NCBI GenBank assembly: GCA_030704615.1
Contig: CM060732.1
Span: forward strand, 59,563,053-59,627,052
From: Takakia lepidozioides
Lineage: Eukaryota; Streptophyta; Takakiopsida; Takakiales; Takakiaceae
Length of the DNA: 64,000 nucleotides
Reading direction: 5' to 3'
Below are positions 21,557 to 32,261 of this stretch, in pieces. Below the pieces are notes generated by a model, which was not told the DNA's origin, searched no databases, and was given only the letters and a program-made list of their open reading frames with translations. Position numbers and translations under genes: made by a program. Positions within the stretch are counted from its first letter, which is position 1. Every line of letters begins with the position of its first letter.

Positions 21557-24500
21557 ATGGCCAAACTGAAGCTCCAGCAGGAGATTCCAGTGTCTTGCTC
21601 ACAACCTGCGCCAACTGAAGCCGAGTACTCTCAGGCAAGCCACTTCTGCTTTCGGTTTGTTCGATTTCTTTTTTGCTTTCGCTTCGTTACCTCGCTTTGT
21701 TTCTGCATCTTCATCCTGGCTTTGCTTTATGAGTGAACTTTAGATAGTTGACTGAACCTTAGATTGTTTGCAATGCGTGTGCAAATCCGGCAGCTCTGGA
21801 GAAGGCTGCTTGTGCATGTCATTCTTAGGCAATGGTTGCATTTGTTTTCATTGTTGTTGCATGGCTCTCCATACTTCCTAAACTTGTTATGTTTTCATTT
21901 TTGCTACATGATTGCTGCTATGGTGGTTGCGCTGCTGCTTTTTGCACCACTGTTGGTGTTCACGATTTTTGTCAATCACAGAGTGACGACGAGCCCGGCA
22001 CGCTGGTGGTATCATCGACAGCTCCAACTCATCGCATGTTTGAATCGCCCAACTTGGGGCGAGAGGGCAAACTTAAATCTTTTGTTGGTGGACGGGAGGA
22101 CTTGCAACGAGATTACGATAGAGTAGGCATTGGGGAGGTTGGTGCAGGCGGCATGGCAGGTGAAGGGCGTGAGGACATGAGGACAGCAGATCCGGCAATG
22201 GAGGTTGTTCATGCACATGCAGTAGGGCCCGCCCACGCAAAGAAAAAGAAGAAAGCTAAGCACATGCAATCCCCGGCGAGAGAGCAGTCACGGGCTGCGG
22301 AGGGGGGAGTGAGCAGTGCGCGCGAGGGTGTCAGTTCGCCTCAATCAAAGGTGGTCGTCCTGGAGGGCTCCCCTGTTGCTAGCCCTAGTAAGAAACAGAA
22401 AGCCCGTGAGAGGGCAAAAGAGAGGGCAAAAGAACAGACGAGACAGAATGCTAGCAAGGAGGAAAGACAAAAGGCAGCTGAAGAGGCCCGGGGTGCCCAA
22501 ATGACAGATGCCAATGTAAGCGAGGGACACACAGAGACGGTGGATCCCTACAAGACACCACAGAGAGGCAGTAGCACACCGGTTAGACCATCGCGGGCAA
22601 GTGCAGCCCCCGCAATTACCCATACGGTGGAGAGTGGAGGAGAGGAAAGAACACCTGAAAGAGCACCGATTGTGCAAGTTCGAGGTGAAGCCAGGGAGAG
22701 GGCAGTAGAGACGACGAGAGTGCTGGAGGTGGTTTCGCAGGTGGCTGACCCTGTTGAGGAGGACGACATGGATGTTTCTGACCAGGATGACATTCTCCCG
22801 GACATCCCCAGGCCCCAAACCCGGAGCATACAGGCTGGATTTGGCGGTCTTGGTGGGCTGCCGGAAAACCCCTCTGCAGCAGACGTCATGTCTGAGGCGG
22901 ATATGAAGTTGGCCGCTGCCAAGATGTTGGAGGCAACCCACAGCAACATTGGCAGGGTGCTGGGGGGCATGGTGTACCCGGCCAAGCTTCGAATTCCCCT
23001 TTGCCGCTTGGTGTCATTGCAGGTGGTGAGACCTGCCCTCCCAGGCGATATCGACAAGCTGAAATTCTCTTTCCGGGATGGATATCGAATGGGGTCTGCC
23101 GCCTTTTACGTTTCCATTGAGAACGACCACGGAGCTTCCCGTGCCCACACTTCCGATGAGGTGGACAAATGGGGTCCCCATTGGCAAACGCGAAATGAGG
23201 AGTTCGAGAGATCGATTGCTAGTGATCCTCTTTTCCAGCACATGTCCGGTAAGATGTTCTACGTGTGGGACGGCAATCATCGCCTCCTGGCATGGATGGA
23301 GCACATTGCCCAAGCCCACCCCAACGATCTCGATTGGCATTTCGCCGTCGATTGTGTTGTGCTGAAGGTTGCGGGGCCCAAAGATCGCAGTCTTCTCAAA
23401 GCTGCAATGGCCGACATCAACTCGTAAGCTACAACCCCTCTCGCTTTTGGACTTTGAATTTGGAAGTCATTTCATTGCGAATCCTCATATATGATGAAAA
23501 TTCCCATTTCAGTATTGTTTGATGGAAATGTGGCACTGCAGGGTGACTGAGAATGCCTTCATTGCCACCAACTTGTCCCATATGCTCTTCCGAGTGAAGG
23601 ATGTCGGGAGGCAGGGGGTGGAAGAGTTTGCCAATTCCCTCAGTGCCGACCTCCTGCGCAAGTCGGAGGCAAAGGCAGACAGAACCTGGTATAGGCTGAG
23701 CGTCGACGCCATGGTGGACTACATATTTCGGGTAAAGCTCCTGCAGTTTTGTTGAGCTAATTTGTCTCTCCTCCCCCAATAGAAGAAATTGTGTTGAGCA
23801 GGATCTCTAATCTTATGTGCTGCTTTTCGACAGACGAAAATACAGCAGGATTTGGCACATGCGCGGAGGTTCTACATGGAGTCAGAGGAGAAGAATCCAA
23901 CCCTCCCGGAACTCGAATCGTATGTCAAAGCTGCGGAGGTGAGGGCCCGCATAAAGTACAAGTCGCGGATGGTAAAGTACGTGGCCATAGCTGATCCCGC
24001 CCTTGGTGCCGACTTTCTGGTGGAGGTGGGAAAGCACTACTCTCGCGCTCTGAAGCCCACGATGACATTGGAGAAGCTCCATCGTCTAGCCACATCCTGT
24101 GTGGATGCAACAGAAAAGGTGATACATTCTTAACCAAATTGTGGTGGCAACAACTCCTTTTTGTGGTGTTTGGCGCTTACGAATATGCTGGGTGGTTGGA
24201 CAGACCCGGTGGCTCCAAATCTGGAATGGTTCCCAAAGTACCAGGGACATGTGGAGCTTCCCCAAACCGGACAAACTCTCTGACCCCACATTCGACATGT
24301 GGATGAACCGCATGACATGGTGGTTTCAGGTACTTCCCCACGCTTCGTTTGGGGCTTGTACTCTAGTAGGGGGTTGATTCATTGTATTTTTTGAGGAAAG
24401 CGATCTGATGGACAATCTCCACAGGTGACGACGAATGCGCAAGAGCAGCTGGACACACAAGCACATCAGTTCAAGATGGAGATATCTCCTGCAGCAGAGA

Positions 24501-27500
24501 GCCTGCGTGACTATGTGACGAGGTACTTTCTGCTCTACAAAACCAACCTATTCTTTCGGGAGATAGCAGATGCTCGCCGGAGCCACGAGTTCACCGACCA
24601 GCCGAACGCGGACAAAGCAGCAATGCGCCTTCTGTACAGGTACATACGCGCTGCCTTTCTTTCAAGTCCTGGCATTTCAGGATGTTAGAGGCCTAAGTGG
24701 TGTTAGGGAAAATGGCGCCGAATTTCCAGTCAGGGCTCCGAAAATGGCAAAGTCCCTAGACTGGCTGGCCCGGAACTGGAAATTCGGCGCCATTTTCCAG
24801 TTCCAGGCCCTATTGCCGTTCAGGGACTTAGCCATTTTCGGGCTAAGTCCCTAGTGTGGCTGGCCCGGAACTGGAAATTCGGCGCCGTTTTCCAGTTCTA
24901 GGCCCTATTGCCGTCCAGGGACTTAGCCATTTTCGGGCTAAGTCCCTAGACTGGCTGGCCATGAAGTGGAAATTCGGCGCCATATTCCAGTTCCAGGCCC
25001 TATTGCCGTCCAGGGACTTAGCCATTTTCGGTCTAAGTCCCTAGGGTGGCTGGCCCGGAACTGGAAATTCGGCGCCGTATTCCAGTTCTAGGCCCTATTG
25101 CCGTCCAGGGACTTAGCCATTTTCCGGCTAAGTCCCTAGACTGGCTGGCCCTGAAGTGGAAATTCGGCGCCATATTCCAGTTCCAGGCCCTATTGCCGTC
25201 CAGGGACTTAGCCATTTTAGGTCTAAGTCCCTAGGGTGGCTGGCCCGGAACTGGAAATTCGGCGCCGTATTCCAGTTCTAGGCCCTATTGCCGTCCAGGG
25301 ACTTAGCCATTTTCGGGCCAAGTCCCTAGACTGGCTGGCCCTGAAGTGGAAATTCGGCGCCATATTCCAGTTCCAGGCCCTATTGCCGTCCAGGGACTTA
25401 GCCATTTTCGGTCTAAGTCCCTAGGGTGGCTGGCCCGGAACTGGAAATTCGGCGCCGTATTCCAGTTCTAGGCCCTATTGCCGTCCAGGGACTTAGCCAT
25501 TTTTTGTGTAAGTCCCTAGGGTGGCTGGCCCGGAAGTGGAAATTCGGCGCCGTTTTCCAGTTCCAGGCCGTATTGCCGTCCAGGGACTTAGCCATTTTCG
25601 GGCTAAGTCCCTACACTGGGTGGCCCTGAAGTGGAAATTCGGCGCCATATTCCAGTTGTAGGCCCTATTGCCGTTCAGGGAGTTAGCCATTTTCGGACCT
25701 CATTGGGTTTTTCATGAATGCAGGTACTGTAAGTTCTCGCTTTTGGAGAAAGGTCATCTGTCTTTCGAGCCACCATTCTTCCTGGCATGGAGGAACCCTG
25801 GGGCTGACTCCATGTACACTGACGATATTGTGAAGGAGTGGCATCTGGAACATTTGCGTGATTGCCCTTGGTATGTGGACCTTCCGCCCGGCTCGCTCGA
25901 CCCATCCGAGTTTCAATTGAAGCTGGATGCTGAATTCCGACGAAACCGGGCTCCGCTGCCTCCGTTGGGTGCAAAAGAGGCAAAAGCGCTTGCGAACTCC
26001 AGGAAAGCGGCAGAGCTTGCTCAGGCAGGAATTCAAGAGAAATTGCATGAGAAGAGTAAAGGTCAAAGGAAAAGGACAAGGAAACAGGTGACTGCAGTAA
26101 CACCCAAAAAGAAGAAAACCATCGGGGCATCGGAGGAGGCGCAGGAGGGGACCCAAGAGAGTGACTCCGACGCCGATTTTGTTCAAGGTCCTGCGACTGC
26201 TGTTGCTCCTACCCAGTCACCGGTCGTCCGGGTTCCCAAGTCAGTTCGGAGTGGGACTGGCTCTGCCAAGAAGTTGGCATTTGAGGGCGAGCCTACACGG
26301 CGGTATTCGGCGGTGACGTTTACGCACAGGCCAAAGCTAGAACCTCCAACCATCATCCAATGCGTCAATGAGAGCTTCCTTGACGCTCTCGCTGCCAGGG
26401 CGAAGAAGGTGGCACACAACAAGTCTCTGGCGGAGCAGAAGGGAAAAGCCAAGAAGAGGGCTGCCGGTACAGAGCCTAAAGACACCCCTGGTTTTGAAGC
26501 CATGATGGAATTCTTCACGGCTGTGAGCACGAATTGCAAGAGCACTCGGGGGGGGGTTGAGGTGGAGAGAGCTTGCGACATGATTCTCCTCGACATTCCA
26601 GATGGGGAGCTGCTGGAGGGCCTGGATGGTGTGCCCACCTGGAACAGGTTTACTGAGGACTACTGGAAAGCCGGGTTTGGGCTGGCGGGGATGCTTCTGG
26701 ATGACGGTGGATGTGTGGTTGTCCTTGCCACGAGAGGGAAGACCACAGAGAATGCGGTGGCAAGGTGGACACCGAAAAGTGTCACCCCGGTCCTCCTCAG
26801 AAAATGGTTCTGCATCAGTACGCAGGGGTTGCGAACAGAGGGCCAAAGTGTAAGTTATCAATCTATTGCATTCACTTCATATTGTGGTGTATGTTAAGTA
26901 GACCCTGGAATTGATCCCTTCTTTGTTGGATGTGCAGACATTGGTGTTTGAGGCATATTGCTTTGTGAAGAGAGGGTCTACGTTCAAATTCCGCAACGAC
27001 GGTCGTCTTGTTGATGCCGCTGTGGACCCTGTAACCTACGATGTCCTCTACAACTATGTGCCCCACTCTAGTATGCCGAAGGACACAAAGACAGGCAAAC
27101 CGTGGCGGTACAGCCGGACCCGAAGCCCTGCTTTCATCCAAACCCTCATGGAGACGTGCTCGGATGTCCAAGGGCGGATTCTGGACCTCACATGCGGCAC
27201 GGGTAAGCCTTCACGTGCTCAGTTTGTCCCCTGGCCCCATTGCAATTGCATGCCGCAAGCTATTAACCGCCCGCTTTGTTCCTCAGGTGCTTCAATGTGG
27301 GCAGGGACGTTGTCCGACAGGCATGTGTTCGCCTTCGAGCCAGATACTGCCCTCCACAACTCGGAACTTGCAGCGGCTGAACGTCTGCCGAAAGAGGAAG
27401 AGGCATCCTCGGAGGATGAGGAAAAATCCGAGAAGGAGCAGGGGGAGGAAGTTGGGATCGAGGCCGAGGAGCCCCCGGTTTACGAGTGAGTGGTGGCATT

Positions 27501-28073
27501 GTAAGTTGCCTCCAGATTTTGTGAGGCACCTCCCTCCGCTCTCTTATTTCATTGAAAACCCTTTCTGGTTGTGCTGGTATTGACATTCTTCAAGTGGATT
27601 TGTTCTTACTGTAGGATGCCAAGTACTGCCGGAGGGACGTCTACACCGGAGTTCATGGGCAGGAGGAACGTGCCTTTTTTGCCAGGGGAGATTTCATGCC
27701 TAGTCCAGAAAGGGAGTACATCCTGCCTACTTATGCTGCCCGGCTTGCTTCGGTGTCCATTAGGAGGTGTTCCGAACGTAGTCGTGTACAGCAGATTTTA
27801 GACGAGGCAAGCCTCAAGAAAATGAAGATGAGGGAGGAGGCAGCAGCTATTAGAGCCCGTCGGGCTCGTAGATTTGTGTTGGATTCTGCTGAGGAAAGTG
27901 GGGGAGAAGACGCAGAAGATTCCCAGGAGGTGAGGTGGACAGTCCCCCAAGGAGAGGACGGGATTTTTGAGAGGCATAGTGGAACTGATGCATCACAGAG
28001 CTCGGAGGATGAGGGGGATGAGGGGGATGAGGAAGAAGGTGGGGCAAGTTCCTCGGAGGGTGTAGGAGAGTAG
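21557..28073 (+). CDS. ParB/sulfiredoxin-like domain fused to a beta-class DNA methyltransferase-like domain
   Basis: Proposed exons: 21557-21634, 21982-23423, 23542-23731, 23834-24118, 24204-24329, 24425-24639, 25724-26849, 26938-27202, 27287 to about 27487, and 27615-28073. All junctions through 27287 keep frame; the first intron is GC-AG, the others GT-AG. The last junction is unresolved: the best donor (GTGAGT at 27488) does not match the frame of the last exon. The product is ~1450 residues: a charged low-complexity region; a ParB-like region about 355-490 (IPLCRLVSLQVVRP, VWDGNHRLLAWMEHI); a conserved middle; a Lys-rich linker; a methyltransferase-like region about 1060-1270 (DMILLDIPDGELL, FEAYCFVKR, then RILDLTCGTG split by an intron, and HVFAFEPD); and an acidic tail. 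Motif order IV then I is that of beta-class N4C/N6A enzymes. The canonical DPPY is replaced by DIPD, so activity is uncertain. Confidence 0.6.
24705..25690. repeat. 190-bp tandem array inside an intron of the ParB-methyltransferase gene
   Basis: About five near-identical units (frame starts recur at 24856, 25046, 25236, 25426) fill most of the intron 24640-25723. Each unit has two GGCGCC palindromes flanked by TGGAAATTC...TTCCAG, and the inverted pair AGGGACTTAGCC / GGCTAAGTCCCT. The flanking exons join in frame (AG|G), so the array appears to be spliced out. Confidence 0.9.
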
Positions 28074-28136
28074 TGCCCATTCCGGCTATGACAGTTAGAA
28101 CACACTTGTATAGACGTGGCTTGCCACAAAATTTGC

Positions 28137-28142
28137 AATAAA
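28137..28142 (+). terminator. Polyadenylation signal AATAAA
   Basis: It lies 64 bases after the TAG at 28071-28073 of the ParB-methyltransferase gene, at a typical distance for a plant near-upstream element. Confidence 0.5.
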
Positions 28143-28257
28143 ATGTTGCATTTTAAGTCCACTGGTGCCACATTCCAACTTCACATGACCCTATTTCCGT
28201 GCCTCCTAACCCTATTTCCGTGGACTCACAATGGTCTGCTCATGCTTTTTTTTTTCC

Positions 28258-28308
28258 GCTCATGCTCATGCCGCTCATGCTCATGCCGCTCATGAAATAG
28301 CAGCCCCC
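28258..28308 (-). repeat. Right terminal inverted repeat
   Basis: Read on the minus strand it gives CTGCTATTTCATGAGC followed by GGCATGAGC units, matching the left end at 14450. Confidence 0.8.
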
Positions 28309-28317
28309 GGTAAAGAA
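28309..28317 (+). repeat. Target-site duplication, right copy (GGTAAAGAA)
   Basis: Identical to 14441-14449, in direct orientation immediately outside the inverted ends. Confidence 0.85.
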
Positions 28318-31018
28318 TTGGATTCCAAAGGATATTTTGTGGATCAAACTCACACCAAGAACACCTTTCCAGACTTGTTTGCCATATGGTTATATGGTAA
28401 CGGAGACTTCTAGTATAGCCAAGGGTGCATTGAAGCTTGAAAGAAACCCAGGCATATACGAGAGTTATTACAGAAGAGAGTTTGCTTATTGCCACATTAA
28501 AATAAATGAAAGACATGGGACATGAGTGATGAAAGAGAAGCTAGACTCCAGAGATATCAGCAAAAAGAGAAAGCTATCTGAAAGCTAATTATCATATCTT
28601 TGGGAGAGAGGAATAGACATAGGGGAATCATCTGGACCTCTCACACCAGTAAGATCAGGGAGTACATCACCCATACCGGAAGAACTAGAGTTGGATGTCA
28701 CTCCTTCTTTTTCTTTGCAAGAAAGATTAAGGGAATTGGTACGGGAAGAAGATCAATCACGAGGTGAAAGATCTGAGGTACATCCCTGGATAAAAGATTT
28801 GACAGAAATCTTTGATAAGAGTGGCATGGAATACCAAAAGCATGAACTCCAGCTTCTGAAGTGGGAGGCTGAGGAAGGAGGGGAGGATGTGTGGCAGAGC
28901 CAACGGAGAGTTTCAGACTCTCCAACACCATTGCAGTTGAGTTACATGAGTGAAGAAGAAACCCAAGGGCGAACTTGGAGGATGAAAATAGAGAGAAGAA
29001 ATTGGAAGAGGAAGAGTATGATGAGAAGTAGACCCAACAGCTGAGGTTGAGACTACAACCAGGACATCCCAACCCGTTGGACCTGGATCAAGTGGAGCAC
29101 TTGGATCACAGGCCAACGAAGGTGTCGGCTCAGGGGGATCAGGCGGGCTGCCTGGATCTGGCTCTGGGGGGACAGGGAGTGTGGGAAGTAGTGTGCAACT
29201 GGAGCTGGGAATACTGTGAATATCGTGGGGCCAGCAGCAGGAAAGTGCTCAAGGGCCACCACTGGTGGAAGATCCACCACAACAACAACAGGTCCTGAAG
29301 GACCAGCACCAGCAAGGGTGCCAGCACCTGTCAGTGGGCAGAAGGTAGGGCCACAGATGGCGTTACAACCAACACAGGCAAAAACCACTTTCCAATATAT
29401 NNNNNNNNNNNNNNNNNNNNNNNNNNNNNNNNNNNNNNNNNNNNNNNNNNNNNNNNNNNNNNNNNNNNNNNNNNNNNNNNNNNNNNNNNNNNNNNNNNNN
29501 NNNNNNNNNNNNNNNNNNNNNNNNNNNNNNNNNNNNNNNNNNNNNNNNNNNNNNNNNNNNNNNNNNNNNNNNNNNNNNNNNNNNNNNNNNNNNNNNNNNN
29601 NNNNNNNNNNNNNNNNNNNNNNNNNNNNNNNNNNNNNNNNNNNNNNNNNNNNNNNNNNNNNNNNNNNNNNNNNNNNNNNNNNNNNNNNNNNNNNNNNNNN
29701 NNNNNNNNNNNNNNNNNNNNNNNNNNNNNNNNNNNNNNNNNNNNNNNNNNNNNNNNNNNNNNNNNNNNNNNNNNNNNNNNNNNNNNNNNNNNNNNNNNNN
29801 NNNNNNNNNNNNNNNNNNNNNNNNNNNNNNNNNNNNNNNNNNNNNNNNNNNNNNNNNNNNNNNNNNNNNNNNNNNNNNNNNNNNNNNNNNNNNNNNNNNN
29901 AGGCAAAACCACCTTTTCCAATATATTCAGAAAAAGGGATCCCGATGTACACATTAGCCAATTTGAGCACATGTGTATAGTAAACAATGAGAATGACGAT
30001 GATGCCAAATGAGATTGTTTTCCTTGTTCACTTATCAAGAAAGCAAGTGAATGGTATGCAAGATTTCCTGATAATCATTTCCTAACCTGGAATGGCTTGA
30101 ATACCAGGCATCCGAAATAGGTTCAGACAAGTAAAACTGAGGATGAAGTGTATGGAAGTTTACAACAGTTAAAGCAAAGAAGCATGAAATTGTTGAGGAG
30201 TATATGGAAAAGATGGAATTGATGATGAAAAAGCTGGCTGCTGTACCAGCACCAGGTTTACAGAAGACTTGGTTATGAGTGGACTAAGACCAGAGTTGCA
30301 AAAGAAAGTGATATGTTACCCCATAATACAGTGGAGGAGGCATTTGAAACTGCAAACATAATTGAGCAATTGGGAATGCTCAGGAGAGATAAAGGGATGA
30401 TGAGGACTCTGAGGATGAGTCAGATGAAGAAGAAGAGCAAGAACTAAAAAGGAAAGAGTAAGAGAAAGGAGAGTTGAAAAGGGATAACTGTAAGAAAGAT
30501 TAGAAGAAATCTTGAAGAAGTATGCCACAGAGGCGCAACACATTGGAGGAAGGGTGTATGGTGTGCAAAGTGTCAGAATGAAGGCCAGACCACCACTGAA
30601 TGCCACATGAAGGAGAAACACTGTACTATCTGTAAATGGATAACCATTCTACTGAGATTGTTACTACAACAGAAGGACAAGCTGCAAGAGAACCTAGGCA
30701 AGTAAGGGTGCATCAGGTGCAACCCCTAGCCAGAAGAAACAATGACCAGGACCACTATGGTAGGTCTGGTGGTTATAACAATGGCATGGAAGGGAGGGGT
30801 AATTCAAGAGAATTACCAAGGAAATTCCAGAGGCAACTATCAGGGTAATCCAAGGGGAATTACCCAGCCCGGGAATCAGGATTACAAAATAATCCAAGAG
30901 CAGACCAAGGGCGAGGACCCAATGGTGAAGAACTGTGTTACTATTGGTAATCAGCCAGGACATCGCAAGGCAGCCTGTTCATTCTGGATTAGACACCAGA
31001 ATGAGATGAGAGCTCTGT
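28318..31018 (+). pseudogene. Gypsy gag region, broken
   Basis: The frame split by the transposon continues to 28525, and a further charged frame runs 28691-29044. After the assembly gap, gag-capsid-like sequence appears at 29920-30250 (DPDVHISQFEH, then EWYARFPDNHFLTWNG in another frame). A degenerate CCHC knuckle is encoded near 30930-31000 (QPGHRKAACSFW, with the first cysteines disturbed). Multiple frameshifts and stops make it non-functional. Confidence 0.65.
29401..29900. other. Assembly gap of 500 N
   Basis: Exactly 500 undetermined bases. The sequence just left (AGGCAAAAACCACTTTCC, then AATATAT) and just right (AGGCAAAACCACCTTTTCC, then AATATAT) is the same apart from homopolymer lengths. 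Confidence 0.99.
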
Positions 31019-31256
31019 GAATGAGGCCCAGTGGTGGCAGCTCACATGGTTAGGCCCATGTGTTTGTACCAGAAGTAAGTACAATGATAGTAACAAAAGC
31101 AAAGCCAAACTAATACCTCCAGTAGTTGAGGAAGATGATGATAATGGAAGGTGGCAGTCATATGCCTGAAGATGATGAGGCTTGGAGAGATGAGAAGGAA
31201 CTGCACAAGGAAGTGGCAGATACCATAAGGGAAATGCAAAGAGTACTGATATTCCT

Positions 31257-32261
31257 GTGGTAGATTCCTTTGATTCTGATGGAGAAGAAGAAGTGAGTGA
31301 GGATGAAAGGAAGAAAGAAGCTGCAGACATGCAAAGTAATGAAGGGACTTTGGCTGAAGTAATATGCCAGACCAAAGCAGAGATTACCATTGGACAGCTA
31401 TTGGCTGTGGCACCTTATTGTAGACACAGGCTGTATCAAGCAATCAATCGAATTGCCCAGGAGACAGGAAACACAGACCTGAACAGCAAGGTGACCAGTT
31501 ATAATGTGAAGCCGGAAGGGCGAGAAACAGTCATGGACTTTGATGATTCTATGCCAGTAATCCAATTGAGAATTGGAAGCACAGAACTAACTGATGTACT
31601 GATAGATGGAGGCTCTGGAGTAAATATCATGACAGACCAATTAAGAAAGAAGCTTGGTCTAAGTAACATGAAACTAGCCCCATTTACAGTAACAATGGCA
31701 GATCAAAGGAGTGTACAGCCATTGGGATTGATAAGAGGAGTTAAGATACAGATACAAAAGATGATCTTTATGATCATAGTAACTGTGTTGAAGATGGATG
31801 AAGTCATGGAGGCTTACTCCTTATTATTGGGACGTCCGTGGCTGAAACATGCCAGGGTATTCCATGACTGGAATTCTCAGTTACTAACCGTGCATAATGG
31901 GATGCACGAGATACAAATTACCACAAAGAAATCTAGTAGATTACCTGCTACGAGAAGACCTCGAGGGGTCAGAGAGTATGACTGGAGAGGAGGACTGGAT
32001 GAGGAGCAGGAAACTACCCTGTTTGCTACACACCCAGAGTGGGAGCAGGTTGCAGAGATGCGGCTTGAAGGCCTAAGTTGTTTAAGAGGTATCTGCTGTG
32101 GTGTAGTGTCAGCAACACCAACTGAAGAGGAAACCAGCAGTTACCCATCACATTTCTATGAAGAAAGAGAAGGAGAAATGGAAATCCTAGAGGAACCAGC
32201 CACTGTGAGTTTACAGGATGAAGTGGTGACTGGTTGGACAATCACAGCTGAGAGCAGGTGA
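31257..32261 (+). CDS. Gypsy aspartic protease region
   Basis: An uninterrupted frame of 334 codons. The retroviral-type aspartic protease motif appears as VLIDGGSGVNIMT at about residue 115, where D-G-G-S replaces the common D-[ST]-G. A second conserved block follows (YSLLLGRPWLKHARVFHDW). This would process the element's polyprotein. It lies directly before reverse transcriptase; the next frame overlaps its last four bases. Confidence 0.8.
   Translation: MVDSFDSDGEEEVSEDERKKEAADMQSNEGTLAEVICQTKAEITIGQLLAVAPYCRHRLYQAINRIAQETGNTDLNSKVTSYNVKPEGRETVMDFDDSMPVIQLRIGSTELTDVLIDGGSGVNIMTDQLRKKLGLSNMKLAPFTVTMADQRSVQPLGLIRGVKIQIQKMIFMIIVTVLKMDEVMEAYSLLLGRPWLKHARVFHDWNSQLLTVHNGMHEIQITTKKSSRLPATRRPRGVREYDWRGGLDEEQETTLFATHPEWEQVAEMRLEGLSCLRGICCGVVSATPTEEETSSYPSHFYEEREGEMEILEEPATVSLQDEVVTGWTITAESR

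Larger units (their letters stand above)
14450..28308. mobile_element. Giant Mutator-like DNA transposon carrying a ParB/methyltransferase-like gene
   Basis: Limits are set by the 9-bp target duplication and by inverted ends: the left end and the reverse complement of the right end agree at 18 of the first 21 positions, including an exact GCTATTTCATGAGC. Both ends continue into ATGAGCGGC repeats. The 13,859-bp interior holds an intact transposase-like gene on the minus strand (15220-18783), a divergent multi-exon gene on the plus strand (21557-28073), and three blocks of GGCGCC-centred palindromes. The perfect target duplication and intact transposase frame suggest a fairly recent insertion, younger than the gypsy host. 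A KDZ/Zisupton-type transposon is an alternative class because those also carry SWIM and Cys-rich modules. Confidence 0.85.

Noticed and set aside
24705-25690. A regular array resembling a CRISPR locus
   Set aside because: Units are 190 bp of continuous repeat without unique spacers, in a eukaryotic intron.
29053-30038. Frames spanning the 500-N gap
   Set aside because: They exist only because undetermined bases are not read as stops.
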